From Paraspadella gotoi (taxonomy: Eukaryota; Chaetognatha), in the NCBI GenBank assembly GCA_051294375.1, contig CM119264.1, positions 5,383,962 to 5,447,961 of the forward strand: a DNA stretch of 64,000 bases, written 5' to 3'. Position 1 is the stretch's first letter. Each line of letters begins with the position of its first letter. Shown here one piece after another: positions 42,701-57,767 of this stretch. The notes beneath the pieces were generated by a model that was given only the letters and a program-made list of their open reading frames with translations, ran no database searches and had not been told where the DNA came from. Position numbers and translations under genes: made by a program.

Positions 42701-45540
42701 ACCCAGTGATAAAAATGATATCATAAGCTTTAAGGGTCTATCATCAAAGGAATTTGAATGGTGATAGTCATTAATTTTTTCTTTGCACGCGAAAGTGGCA
42801 AAAAAATTCCTATCTCTTTTGTAGCGGAAACAAAAATTAATAATTATGAAAAAAAAATTTAGTTGACCCTACTAAATATTTATATAATCCATTATTTTAT
42901 TTTTGCATTTAGAAAGTATTTTTTACTAAATTCAATTTTTTTTTTACTGTAACAAACTATAATTTAGGTTTAAGCCTCATTGAACAAAGGCTTTACAAGA
43001 CTAATATTTTTTTTATTTTTTTATTTACTTAAAAGCAGACAAATCAAACCTAAATTCTATTCTTTACAGAAATAAAACTGTAATAATTATTAATTAATAT
43101 TCATATTCATCCCTTAAATGTATAATTAAACTATATTGATTCCTAATTATAACAATTAAAAATTTAGCAAAAGTCCAGAATCTTTCTCTTCTTTTTATAT
43201 TTATATTACTTCAAAGAGTTTTATTTTCATCCAATTAACAGAATCATTTGAAAAGAAAAGTTTAAATAAAAATCAGTCGATACCTTAAATTTTGATTCAT
43301 TCCTAGTTTTTTTTCTTATAAATTTTTGTATAAAAAGCTGAAAATCTTTTTTAAAATTAGATCTTACCCTTTTTTGGAAAAAAAAATTTTAAACTTGAAA
43401 AAGATTTTTTTTTTACGATTTTTTAAGAAAATTAAGCTCACTGATTTATCGAATTTTTTAACTACTTTCCCAAATGATTATAAAGAAAAAAATTATATGA
43501 TCAGAACCAGCTTAAGTTAAAGGGTCAAACGTTATGTTTTTCAGCTTTTTTACCCCCCCTGTTCACTTGGTCCCCTTAAAGCCTGTGTTAATTTCCTTGA
43601 AAAGTTAAATAAATTTCATCGTTTTGATTCTAGTACTTTATTTTTCCCCCATAGAACTTTTAATTTTCATATATACATTTTTAGATTTGTTTGTTTGCTT
43701 TTTGTAACGAGTGCAGAAAAACTTTTTCACAACTTCTTTCACATTTTTTCAATTTACGCTTTCGCCCGATTTCTCGTGTTCATCCCGCGTTCATTGGCTC
43801 ATCCACTCGTATGTCCGTCCGTGCGCCCTTCCGTGCGTTATTTCCGTACAATCGCGCACGATTTTGCCGGTTCGTCTGGGCGTGTCCGCTCGTACGTCCG
43901 CGTGCGACCGTGCGGACATTCGCGCTTGCGTTCGCCGTTCGCGTTTTCGGCCTTTCTTCACAATTTTTCCCAATGGACGAAATTTTTCACTCCGACGCTG
44001 ACGTATGTCTATCACGTGATCATTTCATTGGACCCTCGACTTTCGTTCGTTCCTTCGCAGATTCGCAAACATCCGGGTCGACCAAGCGACCACCAAATAC
44101 AATCCCTATCCAAGAGCCTCCACCTTTCCCACCCGTCTCGATCCAAGCCTTTGCCTTCGACAGTCGACCGAATCTAATATGCTTCTCTTGCCTCACATTG
44201 AAGATCAGTTTCGATTCTGCGCATTGGAATAAAAAACGGAAAGAAAATTGGGAACTCGAATGAAAGAAAAGTTCTCATCAGTTTCACACCTGGATTTCAG
44301 CCTGCTGAGAAATTTTGTATAAATTGAAATTAAATTTTTTTTCATGAAATAAAAAAAAATCATTATCGTTCACAACTTGATTTTGACAGTATGAACATTT
44401 CATACCTCGATCCCCACTTGGTGGATCTTAGGTGTCCGGAAAAACCCTGATCCTGATTCATTGCCCGTTCCATTGCTGGAGAGGTTTAGCGCCCAGTTAG
44501 CCCAGTAAGCCCACTTATCGCCTTATCCAGATATAAAACAAAAATAATTCATCCAAAAAATGTCAATGGATACAAAGTGTACTGCGCTCCACGACAGATT
44601 GTTAAACCTTAACTTAAAGAGTGAAAATGATTTAAGAGAAAAACTGGTTTTTCCGGTTGTCCAACGCTAGTTTATTATCTGGCTTTCCATTGACGCAAAT
44701 TGTCTTAATCTAGTAGAAAAACAAAATTAAAAACTTTTGATCAAGCAACATTTTCATCCTTATTCTAATTCTATCCTAGTAATAAAGAAATATATTCATA
44801 TCAAGAACGATGGTTACTATTTATGTACGTTCACAATATAATTGAAGGAAAATGGATTTTGATTTTCTCTATCATCGATAGAAGATAATCGATATATTGA
44901 GGCGGTCGCTGTTATAATGATATCAATTGTGTAACTCGGTTTTAAATTCGATAGAGCGCCCAACCGGGCCTACACGTCATATCGTCAAATTCTTTAGATC
45001 AAGAAACCTGAAATTGATATTACTGGTTATCGCTTCTACTAAATTCATTCTTTTCATTTTCGAAAATTTGGCCCCAAGCGGCACAATACAAAGTAAAACC
45101 AACGTTCGATAATTAGAGTAGAGTTGATTTTTCCGAAGAGGACTCGTCAAACTGTTTTTTTTCTCAAGGCATCAACGGATAATCTCTCGAAAAGTAGGTC
45201 TACTCTAGTCAACGTGACGAATTCGGGTAAAAATTTATTTCTTCGATGAGAAAACGTGACTCTTAAAGAAAGAGGGCATCTCTGAAGACTCGTCCGACTA
45301 GATTTTCTAACTTGAGGGTATATATTAAAATCTGAATAAATAAGGAGTCATTTCCGATCTGGCAGTCCTTGTACGAAGACATACGAATTTGACGAAACGT
45401 CGGAAATCATCAATCTAATAAGGTAGTAAGCGTTTATTAATTTTAATTGTATCGTAGGGCGAATTGTTGAAAAAAAAATTATGATATAAACAGGTCTCCT
45501 GGTCTCCTATGGTCAAATTATTTTGCCCAGCCAATTCAAG
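42701..45540. other. Mainly AT-rich intergenic DNA upstream of the CAP gene
   Basis: A GC-richer island at 43740-44230 is open in several frames at once, with CGTTCG-type reiteration, and is not convincing as coding. The promoter of the CAP gene is presumably near 45.3-45.5 kb. Confidence 0.45.
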
Positions 45541-47355
45541 ATGAGAGTTTTCTCGTTGTTTCTATTGGCAACCGGCGTCGTTTTCGTCGCAGCCAACGGA
45601 AACGACTACTTTAGCGACGAACTTGTCAAGGAACAATTTCTGTTGTATCACAACTTGCTGCGGATGAGACATGTGAACACGCCGTGCATGAAATGGGATG
45701 CAAAAATGGCGCAACAGGTAATTTAGATACGATTAGTGATCTTGTACAGTCGGTAACAGTGCATTGTGTTAATACAACATCTTTGAACCTATTGCGTTCC
45801 AGGGTTCTAGCCTATGTTCGGATCCTGAGTTGATGAGGCCCAGTTAACTTCTCTATCACTCAGCGAAAGCGTTAAGATTTAAAAGCGTCTTAATAAAAAT
45901 AAGTGCCATTAAATGATTAAATGAATATTTTGTTTTATTTTTCTAGGCTAAGTCTTACAGCGAAAAATTGGCCGAGAAAGAAAGTCTGGTACACGCCAGT
46001 TCATCGGAGCGAAATGGAAATGGCGAGAATCTTGCCTTTGTTATGAATACGGATGAAAAAAAACTTGTCCTCTCAGTGAAGGATTTTTGTCAGAACTGGT
46101 ACAACGAGATCGTAGATTGTAAGTTCGTATTAAAATTTTTATTTTTAATGTTTTACTTATTCAAAAATATTTTGAGGTGTAATTGTAGGATAAAGAAGAC
46201 GTTTTATTTGTTTATTGAATTGAAACATAAAAGAACTGTTATCGTTTTTAGATACGTCGTAATACTTTAGAAATATTCGAAATAAAGTACAATATAAATA
46301 TAGTTCCTTTGATTTCTCTTTCCAGACGATTTTGCCATTCGTTCAGGTAAAGAAATGTATAGAGTGTTCTTTTTTTCTTGATTACGATCGTAATATAACC
46401 TCATTTAATTTATTGTAGGATACACAACCGGACATTTCACTCAAATGGTTTGGAAGAATTCAGTTACTTTGGGCTGCGGGGTCACCAGAAAGGGACTCAT
46501 GGTGTTTGGCGTGTGTAGGCAAGTCGTGTAAAAAAGTCTTAAAATAGAACATTATGGTGGACTAAAATCCACCAACCGTTCATCAGCGGCCATTGGTGCC
46601 GGAGGCAAGTCATTCGCCTCCCAACCCAAAGGTCCGGGGTTCGAGCCCGGTGGTCGCCTAGCAGTTTAGAGGGACGGGGCGCTTAACCCGCCTGTAACTC
46701 GGTGTTACAGCCTGATCCGAAGCTTAGGGACTGCTTATATTGAACGGTTCTGTCACAAACACATAATAATAATAATTACTGTCTCTTCAACATTGAGACG
46801 GAGTACAATTCCGTGATCAGATTATTTGAAAACGTTAACGCAATGCAATGACGATAATTGCCTAAAATTTAATTAATAATACTTAACTTTATAAGGTATT
46901 CCCCTGCGGGAAACTTTGTTAATCAGCATTTCAGCAATGTTGGAAATCGAAAATATTCGCCAAGGTAACATTATGATAATATGATATCGTACCACTGACA
47001 AAGGCTATATATTCATGATTTTCTCAATTTATCCTTTCGTTTGTCAGTCAAGAGCCAATCCAATTCGAAGATTGGGCCAAGAATGAGGTAAGAATAATAT
47101 ATGGTTTAAAGCGTTTTGGTTTAAATTTTAAATCTTAATTGGTAGTAGAAAAAAAAAATTAGTGTCGTTAAACTTATTTGATTGTGTTACTAATTTCCTT
47201 AGGTGGACATCAAATCCTGCCGACAGTCAGAAAAATCAGGAACGCTGTCTTGCACCCAGTCCGAGGACCAATGTCCTTTCACTTGCATATATCGGAAAAT
47301 GGTGGGATATTGCCAGTTGTCCGCAAAAGAAAGCAGGAGAAAAAGAAGATGGTAG
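45541..47355 (+). CDS. Secreted CAP-domain (SCP/GAPR-1-like) protein with Cys-rich tail, seven exons, 243 aa
   Basis: Exons: 45541-45717, 45947-46118, 46326-46346 (a 21-base microexon), 46419-46518, 46896-46964, 47048-47087 and 47203-47355; phases join to 244 codons. The signal peptide is MRVFSLFLLATGVVFVAANG. The CAP fold is clear: FLLYHNLLRMRHV, the cavity quartet H75, E86 (NGENLA), E113 and H129, CAP1-type TGHFTQMVW, and CAP2-type YSPAGNF. After the CAP domain come an acidic link and a tail with five to six Cys that recalls the Cys-rich extensions of CRISP-type proteins. Intron 4 uses a GC donor (AG before GCAAGT) and contains a SINE. CAP proteins are extracellular and occur widely in arthropods; the target is unknown. 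An in-frame ATG at 45523 is possible but would spoil the signal peptide. Confidence 0.88.
46553..46797 (+). mobile_element. tRNA-derived SINE-like repeat, family 1, copy 3 (in CAP intron 4)
   Basis: The 5' hairpin is GGTGGA-CTAAAA-TCCACC. An anticodon-arm-like GGAGGC/GCCTCC stem follows, then a perfect T-arm CCGGG-GTTCGAG-CCCGG. It ends ATAATAATAATTACTGTCTCTT. It is the best-preserved B box of the three copies. Confidence 0.75.
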
Positions 47356-47897
47356 AAAAAAATGGAAAAGCAGTAGTAAAAAAATGTTTAGCACTTGTGT
47401 GTTTCTCTTATAATTAGATTAATTATTCATCTATTTGGCTGAATGATCTTTATTTTTGCCAACGTAGTATTTGCTGACTAAGAAAAAACTTTAAAAAACA
47501 ATTTGCCGATACATTGATTATTATGAAATATATACATACAATGCTCATTTTGATGTAGCAAAGGCAACTACTTTGTTTTCTCTGCGCGCTTTGAAGAAAA
47601 ATATTTGAATACTTTGTGTTTGATTTTATTCTCAAGCACACCTGTTAAAATCATTGCATTTGATAATTATTTGTAGGCTAAGAACACTCTTGGAAAGGTA
47701 TAAAATGCATTTTTGTTAACTGCTTTGGTCAAATTATTTAATAAAACTTATTTTGAATCTAAAATATTATTAATGATATCATTATTTAAGTAAATTAGTT
47801 ACAAACCCCAACCTAACTAACCAACACTAACCTAATAGTAAGTTACATATATTTCGATTTTAAACAACTGTCTTAAACCATTACGGAAGTTTGACTC

Positions 47898-47901
47898 TCT
47901 A

Positions 47902-47952
<51 letters not shown>
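47898..47952. repeat. (TC)n microsatellite at the outer edge of the left arm
   Basis: A CT array adjoins the first base pairs of inverted-duplication similarity (about 47955). The matching GA array in the right arm is at 63243-63300. Confidence 0.9.
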
Positions 47953-47955
<3 letters not shown>

Positions 47956-49171
47956 CATAACGTCTTCCCTATCTCCCTCATGACCCAGATATGCGACGAG
48001 CAGATAAATTGTACGTTCGAATCGAATGAGTAACATCAGACTTGGATCTAGCAGAGTCGGCAAAGTCGGCAAAGTCGGCAGAGTCGCCTTAGAGGGCGTC
48101 GAAGGATTTTGATTGATGAGAGGGATTTTGACGAAAAGAAAATCCCAAAGCTGAATGAACACTGGACAGAGAGGGGAGAGAGGCATTAGGAAGGCATTTG
48201 AAGGGCATTGGGGTATTGGCTTGAATTGACGGTAGTTCACGTATCTCGGCGATCGAAAGAGTTTGCGTTCAAATTGCGAGGAGACGTAAAATTATTATCA
48301 TCGGTTGTGAATTGTAGTTCACGTGCGCATATTTTTTTTTTTTTTTGGTGAAACAAAAAAGTCGTTGGTCAATATCTTAAGACAAGTTGCTAGTAATCGC
48401 ATTGAGCGAACAATGATTGTATCAAACACATGAAGAGGAAACCACAACCACAACAACAACGATAACGACCACAACAACAACGACGACGAACGTAATTAAA
48501 ACATCTGAATTAACGATTTTCTTTTTCTTTTTTCTCGCAGAACATTTAACGATCTATTCCGCTGTCCACTCGTCTTCACCGACAACAAACTTACCTCTGC
48601 CTCGAAAAATAATCCAACGATTCGCACGCTTACTGCATGCGATACCTCCGTGATTCGCACGCAATCGGCCGGGAATTGACACAAGGTGCAATCCACGTCG
48701 CGCGAATCTTGACCTCTCATAACATCCCTACTCCCCCCAAGAAAAAAAACAAAACAAAGTGAAACAAAAAAACAGAAACTCGAAAATAGGAAATTCGGCG
48801 ACGAACGCGCGAGAGGAAGAGAGCGTACGGAACGCGTGAAACGCCTCACGATTCCAACGGTGAGTTTGTTACGGGGGGGGGGAGTTAGTGGGGTAATTGG
48901 TAATTGAGTGAAAAATAGATATAGTATTAGTAATTCCAAGTCTTTGATCCGAGTTGATTCATCATTGCTTTTTTTACTACTACCGCAAATTGTACATAAC
49001 GAGTAGGAAAATACGTAATCAGCCGTGAATGATTTGTATCCCTTTTGCTTTTACCAGTTTTCCAAATTACCGTCAGGTAATAATTAAAACCATCACAACA
49101 CTTGACTTTTAAGTTGATAATCGGATAATCGGACTTCGCAATGGGAAAAAGATGATTGAGTGTGAGACGAT

Positions 49172-49277
<106 letters not shown>

Positions 49278-49942
49278 AAATATATTAATATAAACCAGCG
49301 ACGTTTTTAAGAGGAAAAAAAGAAGTCTCTTTTCCCCCACAAAAAAAAAAGATTTGAAATCGATTTCTCACTCGACGGGGACTCTCGTGTTTTCCGCTTC
49401 AGACTCACACCTTAATAGTTCACATCGGATTCTTTTCCGCCAAAAATTTCCATTCGTCATGCGTCGACGGAGGTGGAGGGGTGGGGGTGGGGGAGTGGGT
49501 AGTATTGGTTTGGGGGTGGGGTAAGGGTAAGTGAATAGTTAGGGAAGGAGGGAAGTTTCGAAGGATGAGGAGTTTGAATGCAAAAGGACAAGGAAATATA
49601 GGGCAGTTGTCACCAGGAAAATGACTAATGGGCATGTTATGGGCCCGTGGAAATGACCATTATGACTCGACCAAGAAAAAAGGACTTTTCGCAAAGAAGG
49701 ATTTTATTACATGTGGTATGAAATTGGTATCAACAAAAGAAAAATTATTCATTATATAAAATAAATAAGCTCAGTCACAAGATAATAATAAAACATTTAA
49801 TCAAAACACTCTCACGGTTCACTTTAATCAGTGAGTATAATAAAAATATTTTTTTTACAACTGTGTCAACATGAAAAAAAAAACCAAAAAGTTATGACTG
49901 TCTAGCGTCTACTTTCCTGATGTTGTCCTTCTTTTTTCAGCC

Positions 49943-51724
<1,782 letters not shown>

Positions 51725-52454
51725 TGATGACTGAACTAGGGAGGAAGAAGGGAGGATATTAAAAAAGGGAAGATGGGGTGAGGGATGAAAGATAAAAAGT
51801 CGATGGAAGAAGGGAGGTATTAACAGAGAAATATTTGAATGAGGGGAAATGCGAAAAAAATAGGGTTAGAATAGGATGCGATTTATAGATAAAACTCTTT
51901 AGACACGAATGTTTAAGACGTTGAGATAAAAGTATTATCAAAGATGTGTCTCCAACTTATAAAAATCTGATTTGGACGGAGCAACTGAAATTTTGTTAAG
52001 ATTTGAAAAATGAACAAGAAACAGAATCTTTCTCTCTCTTAATTTCTTTATTCTTTTTTCTACTTGCTGATAATCTCCATTGAACCCTTTGAAGCCGAAC
52101 AATTGTGTTGAAAAGAAGAGAGAGAGAGGGNNNNNNNNNNNNNNNNNNNNNNNNNAGCTGCTTAAACATGACGAAATGCAGCCTAAAATACGACAGCTGC
52201 AGTTATTAATTTTGGTAATTAGCTAAGCGTCTGCGGTAACTATATTCTCTACTTCTTCCAAGTGGTAGCGGGCAAAAGCTAACTAAAAAAACAAAAAAAA
52301 ACAAAAAAAAACACGAAAATAAAAAAGACCAACGCCAAAGAACACTTGCAATTGCCGCTAAGAGCCGCACGCGTTAGAAAAAAGCTGCACAACCGCCACA
52401 AGCGACCGGGAAACAAACACTTCGAAGGGAAAAAACCATAAAAACTTAATTGAG

Positions 52455-52647
52455 TATATATAAGTGATAACATTGACTGGCCGGAGAGACCGGGGAGAGA
52501 GCAGAGAGCAGAGAGAGAGAACGCAGGAAGAGAGAGAGAGAGCGAAGCCACGAATAAGCGCCCATAGGAAGACGAACCACCGGAAAAAAACTAGGAAGGA
52601 AGAAAACCGGCTAGCGAAGGAAAGGGAAAACTGGAGTCAACCTTATG
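52455..52647 (+). promoter_or_regulatory. Candidate core promoter and first exon ending ATG|GTGAGT
   Basis: A TATATATAA lies at 52455-52463. About 25-30 bases on, a purine-rich unit begins that runs to CCTTATG followed by the strong donor GTGAGT at 52648. This would make a first exon whose start codon is its last codon. No downstream partner exon was identified, so the gene is hypothetical. The block is absent from the sequenced part of the right arm. Confidence 0.3.
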
Positions 52648-53075
52648 GTGAGTCTCCGGACTTTAGTGTAGACTAATATCAGAAACCAAATAATCTGCTT
52701 CGACGTCAGCCCCCCTAAATTTTTTGTAGCTGTTTGTTACGAAAATGTCTTAGCATATTTGGCGAGCTGACGTTGATCAGTAGGGTGAAGTGAAAGTTTG
52801 GACTCAAATATATAGAAGTTTATATCTTGAATAGCTACCATATATAGTGAATACTGAATCTGTAGTTATTTTTTTTTTACAATATATTTATAAGTGCCCA
52901 GTCAGCTTTATTTTGGTATATCCCAGTACTACCCTTAATATAATGTAAAAATTTCAATATAATGTGATTATATATAATGATATTTGAGAAGCAGATATTC
53001 AAATTTACGTAAAGAAAGTTTATAAAAAGAGATAGCATTTCCATTTCATTTATGTTGGTCTTAGGATATAGATAG

Positions 53076-53165
53076 AAATAAGGTTTTGGAGTTTATTTGC
53101 AACAACGATTTATTAGTATTACTAATAAAATCGTTGTTGCACGAATAAACTCCCAAATCTTATTT
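53076..53165. repeat. 90-bp near-perfect hairpin
   Basis: The left arm (53076-53119) and right arm (53121-53165) are reverse complements apart from a few mismatches. They are centred on AGTATTACT and include GCAACAACGATTT against AAATCGTTGTTGC. A stem of about 42 bp with almost no loop would fold as a strong hairpin or cruciform. Confidence 0.85.
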
Positions 53166-56100
53166 AACTAATAAAAATAAATATAAATATTTATAAAAAT
53201 CTATGTCATTAAAAGTAGGGTTAAATGTTTATAATATGTTTTATAATTTTCATTTTATATATATCATATATTATCATTTACATCACGTCTATTGATTAGG
53301 GATTATTAAAGATACTAGACGAAAAATTGAATTGGATAGATTCAGATGCACAGAAGTCCGCTGCTTATTAAAGTTAAAAAAAAAATAAATTATGGAAACC
53401 AAAACATTTTAAAGTAATCTAGTGATAATGTTTTAAATTAAATACATACATTTGAATTGTGCAAGAGATTCATTGCGCAAGACCTCGATTGTGGGAAAAA
53501 AAGATTATAGCAGACGAGCATCTTATTGGCGCAAGAAGCGACGTCTAACTGCGCTGCCGTTAAAAAATCCAAATCGATTCGCGGAGGCCAGAGCAAATCG
53601 ACCTGCGCAATGAACCTAGACTTGCCAAATCAGCTGGTTGTCCCAACATCATTGTATTGCTGTTCTACAAAACATTTGCGACGACATCTATATTCATGGA
53701 TAAGATTAGATAGATGGAAGATTTAAATGACAATTTTTTCTTATCTTAAGCAATACGCATATATCATAACAGAGTGGACTGATTATAGTACAATTAACAC
53801 AGCAATTCGGCAGTACGGACGTCCAAGTGTCTGATAGCAGGCTTATTTCAAAACACGCTCTAAAGCATCACTCAGACGCTTCATCAAAGACTTAAACAAA
53901 AGTCGACACAGTTTGAGGGTCAAAACCCAAACATCTCAAAATCAACTAATCTACTCTGCAGTCGCCGGAGAAAAAAAACCTCGTCCGGAAAATCTCGTTC
54001 GAAACTAATTTCGAGATAATTCCTCGAATCATCCCAGAGAAATTTCAACTTCTTTTCACGACGATGGGTCCCGACAATCGGTGCGTTCCACCTCCTCCAC
54101 CCATTACCTTTCCCTTACTTTTTTTCCCTTTCATTTCCTTTTTTCCTTCCCCTTCCCCTCGCCCCTCCTTCTCCTCGGGGCGAATGAGAAACGACACTTA
54201 TTTTGATTTTCCTCGCCTGGGAACGATAAAACGGAGTGACTCAAAGACTTCATCATTTCTTCATTCAGCTTTGTTATGCATCTAAATACCAAGCACTTTA
54301 AAGTAATGGCATATTCGGAGAGAGGGAGAGCCTGCCCGGCCCGGCCCGGCCCGGCATGCCTGCCGCTTCGCCCGACCAGACCGACGATTCGGGAAGCAAA
54401 TCGAGTAAAGAAAAAAGAGAGAGTTTCCTCTCTCTCTAGTCATCTCTCTCATATCTCTCCTCTCTCTCTCTCTCTCCTCGTCTCTATTCTCCTCTCTCCT
54501 TCTCTCTTCTCTCTCTCTCTCTCCCCCTTTCTTTCCTCCAACAATATCCGCACGTCCGCAACGCTCGGGGCCATAATTGAATGCTGTGTAAGCAGAAACA
54601 ACCTCCGCACCGTTCTCTCTCTCTCTCTCTCATATAATGCTCTCTCTCTCTCTGCCTCTTCTCTTCTCTCTCGCCTCTCTCTCTCTCTCGTCTCTCTCTC
54701 TCTATTTCTTTCTCACAGAAAAAAACATTTTCCCGATAATAAGGCATATCTATTTGGTAGTTAGGATGAGGCATGTGTTATGTATAAGAGCCGATAGTAT
54801 GAGTTATAGATTTTCAAACAAATCAGTTTTGAAATGATAGATAAAATCAGAGTTAATGATATTTAGCAATTCCGCAATCTCAGTATGCTGTTTACTTAAT
54901 TTCCACCGTCGTTGCCGATTTATCGAGACGGATTACTACTTTTTCGCGTGATGGAAATTTCGGGCCGTAGCCTCCAGGGCGCGGCTGCATGAAAATTAAA
55001 CGAGGCTGGAGACGCGGCCGTCCTGGAGAATGAAGATTTAGGGAGGTAGAAGATGGTAACAGATATATTTGAAAAGTTGAATTATGAAAACGCCGGTTGG
55101 TTGAATTTCTGTGAATAGTATTCCATAATTCCAGAACTTTTAATGTCTCAGCTTCGCCTAATATAATAGTTATTATTTATATATATTTCCGCCTTTGTTA
55201 GAGCCAACTCGTCAATGGGTGGGTAGAAGTTGATTGGAACCTTTCAAAGAAACTTCATACATTTCTGAATATAGAGACTATTCAATGGGCAAAATTTTTC
55301 TAGAAATGCTAAGAAGCATTAGTAAATTAATTTTTTAATATTCTCATTTTTAGATAGGAAATGTCAAAAAATTTTTTGTAATTTTTTATTTTTAAAGCAG
55401 ATTCAAATAGCTTATGAAAAAGTTATACAAGATATAAATTCTTTTTTCAAATATTTTGTATGATAAGTGGGTTTAAATTGAGAAAAACCTTAAACATCAC
55501 ATCATCATCATCATCCGATGAATTTTGCGAGTTTTTATTAACTTTTAGTGAATAAAACATCAAATTTAAAAGTCTGTAATTACATTTTTTGCTTATTATA
55601 TACTCTATCAGAATATTAAAAAAACTTAAAAATATCCAAAAAAATTTTTGACATTATATAGCAATATAATAATATAATTAGCGAATTACTCATGGTTCGG
55701 AACATTTTTGCAAAAAAAATATTTTAACACAATAATTAATACAATATGATTAGCTTTAATAGCTGTTGCCCATTAACAATTTGAAATTGTCCGGCCATAA
55801 CTGCTAACCCCTTTGTGGATTAATCTAAGTTTTCTTAAAATATATTTTCATTTTCGTCAGCTGTTCACCGGGTGTTTATTGTCAGCCGAAGCGAAAACGC
55901 CCCGCGCCCTCTTCAGACCTTCCGGTCTAAGATTAGTCATAATCAGGAATGATCCAGTTGAATAAGAGGAAACGTCGGCTTAGATCTTAAAATATATATC
56001 TTCTTAGCAAAAGGTAACATCCGTCAATATACGATTACAGAAAATGCGTTTGTGGTCGACGAAATTGTCGGTTGATGTCGGTTGTTATAAAATTAAAAGA

Positions 56101-56527
56101 ATTGCAAAATGATATTAGAAAGAGAGAGAAAGAGATTGGTTAAGATGAGCGGATTAAATTCTTTAAGATAAATTAAACTTTGTCGAGGGCGATTAAATTC
56201 CTCTTTCTCTCTCTCTCCTCTCTCTCTCTCTCTAATCTCATTCTCTCTCTTCTTCTCCAATACCTCATCCTCCCTCTCTCTCTGCTCTCTCTTGTTCCGT
56301 GAGCGTTTTCGCTTCGGCTGACATAAACAGGTGAACAGCTAACGAAAAATGAAGATATATTTTTATCCACAATGGCGGAATAATAAAAGAAAGTCATTTA
56401 ATAGGCGAGCTGAGACATTAAAAGGTCTTGGCATTCAATGGGAATACTATCACAGATTCACCAACCGCGTTTTCAATTCAATTTTCAAAAACTTTACCAT
56501 CTCTACCTCCGTAAATCTCTTCTTCAT

Positions 56528-56774
56528 NNNNNNNNNNNNNNNNNNNNNNNNNNNNNNNNNNNNNNNNNNNNNNNNNNNNNNNNNNNNNNNNNNNNNNNNN
56601 NNNNNNNNNNNNNNNNNNNNNNNNNNNNNNNNNNNNNNNNNNNNNNNNNNNNNNNNNNNNNNNNNNNNNNNNNNNNNNNNNNNNNNNNNNNNNNNNNNNN
56701 NNNNNNNNNNNNNNNNNNNNNNNNNNNNNNNNNNNNNNNNNNNNNNNNNNNNNNNNNNNNNNNNNNNNNNNNNN
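56528..56774. other. Assembly gap (247 N)
   Basis: It lies close to the centre of the inverted duplication. The corresponding left-arm stretch (about 54.85-55.75 kb) is longer than the gap. Confidence 0.99.
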
Positions 56775-57535
56775 AATATCATTAAACTCGTTACTTATCT
56801 ATCAGTTTAAAACTGATTTGTTAAAATCTAACCATTATCGCTAATTACACATGCCTCATCCTAACTACAAATAGAATGCTTATTATCGGAAAATGTTTTT
56901 TTCTGGAGAAATTGTTCGCCGCTTCAAAGGGTTCAATGGAGATTATAGACAAGTTAGAAAAAGAATAAAGAAATTAAAGAGAGAGAAGAGTTGCTGTTTC
57001 ATTGTTCATTTTCAATCTCTTAACAAAAATTTCAGTTGCTTCCGTCCAAATCAAGAATTTTTATAAAGTTGAGACACATCTTTGATAATACTTTTATTTC
57101 AAACGTCTTAAACATCCCATTCGTGTCTAAAGAGTTTTTCTATACATCAGCATCCCTATTCTAACCCGAAATTTTTTTCGCATTTTCCCCTGCATTCAAA
57201 TATTCTCTGTTAATAGACCTTCCTTTTCCATCGACTTTTTATCTTTCCATCCCTCACCCATCTTCCCTTTTTTAATATCCTCCGTTCTTCCTCCCTAGTT
57301 CAGTCATCATCACTCATTCGCGGTAAAACGCATCAGAAACGACCTGAAAAAGAAAAGAAAGAACAAAGGAAAGGAAAAGAGAAGAAGAAGGACAAGAAAG
57401 AGAGGTTCCGGGTCGAAAAGAAGAGATCGCTTGCCTATTCTCTTCTTTTTCCTCACATTAATGCGTGTTCACCTGCGGCCGGTCTTTCTCTTTATTTCTA
57501 TTTCTTTCGCGGCGACCTCTCTGGTCTATTCTCTC

Positions 57536-57578
<43 letters not shown>

Positions 57579-57589
57579 TCTCTTCTCTC

Positions 57590-57676
<87 letters not shown>

Positions 57677-57728
57677 TCTCTCTCTCTCTCTCTCTCCCTC
57701 TCCCTCTCTCTCTCTCTCTTCTCTCTTC
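57536..57728. repeat. (TC)n microsatellite tract
   Basis: CT arrays with a few TTCT and CCCT interruptions, the right-arm partner of 51128-51506. Confidence 0.95.
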
Positions 57729-57767
57729 GCCTTTGAATTTGACGTTTTCGGAGAGATTTTCTAAGAC

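Larger units (their letters stand above)
51725..56100. other. Remainder of the left arm
   Basis: It comprises mixed AT-rich DNA, CT-rich tracts at 54430-54710, a GC-rich CCCGGCCCGGC reiteration near 54335-54355, and the candidate promoter and hairpin listed separately. A 73-codon frame from 54064 (MGPDNR...) has a shorter relative at 63475-63693 in the right arm; its Pro/Phe-rich content argues against a real protein. Confidence 0.45.

Noticed and set aside
43691-44263. 190- and 160-codon overlapping plus-strand frames
   Set aside because: Three frames are open at once, rich in Phe, Ser, Arg and Val from CGTTCG-type reiteration; no domain, signal peptide or splice pattern makes sense.
45745-45870. 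Possible third SINE family in CAP intron 1
   Set aside because: There is a B-box-like GGTTCTAGCC, but no convincing A box or second copy in the window.
48496-48939. 147-codon minus-strand frame with a short Cys-containing stretch
   Set aside because: The corresponding right-arm sequence does not keep the frame, and it is more likely part of a noncoding leader conserved by the duplication.
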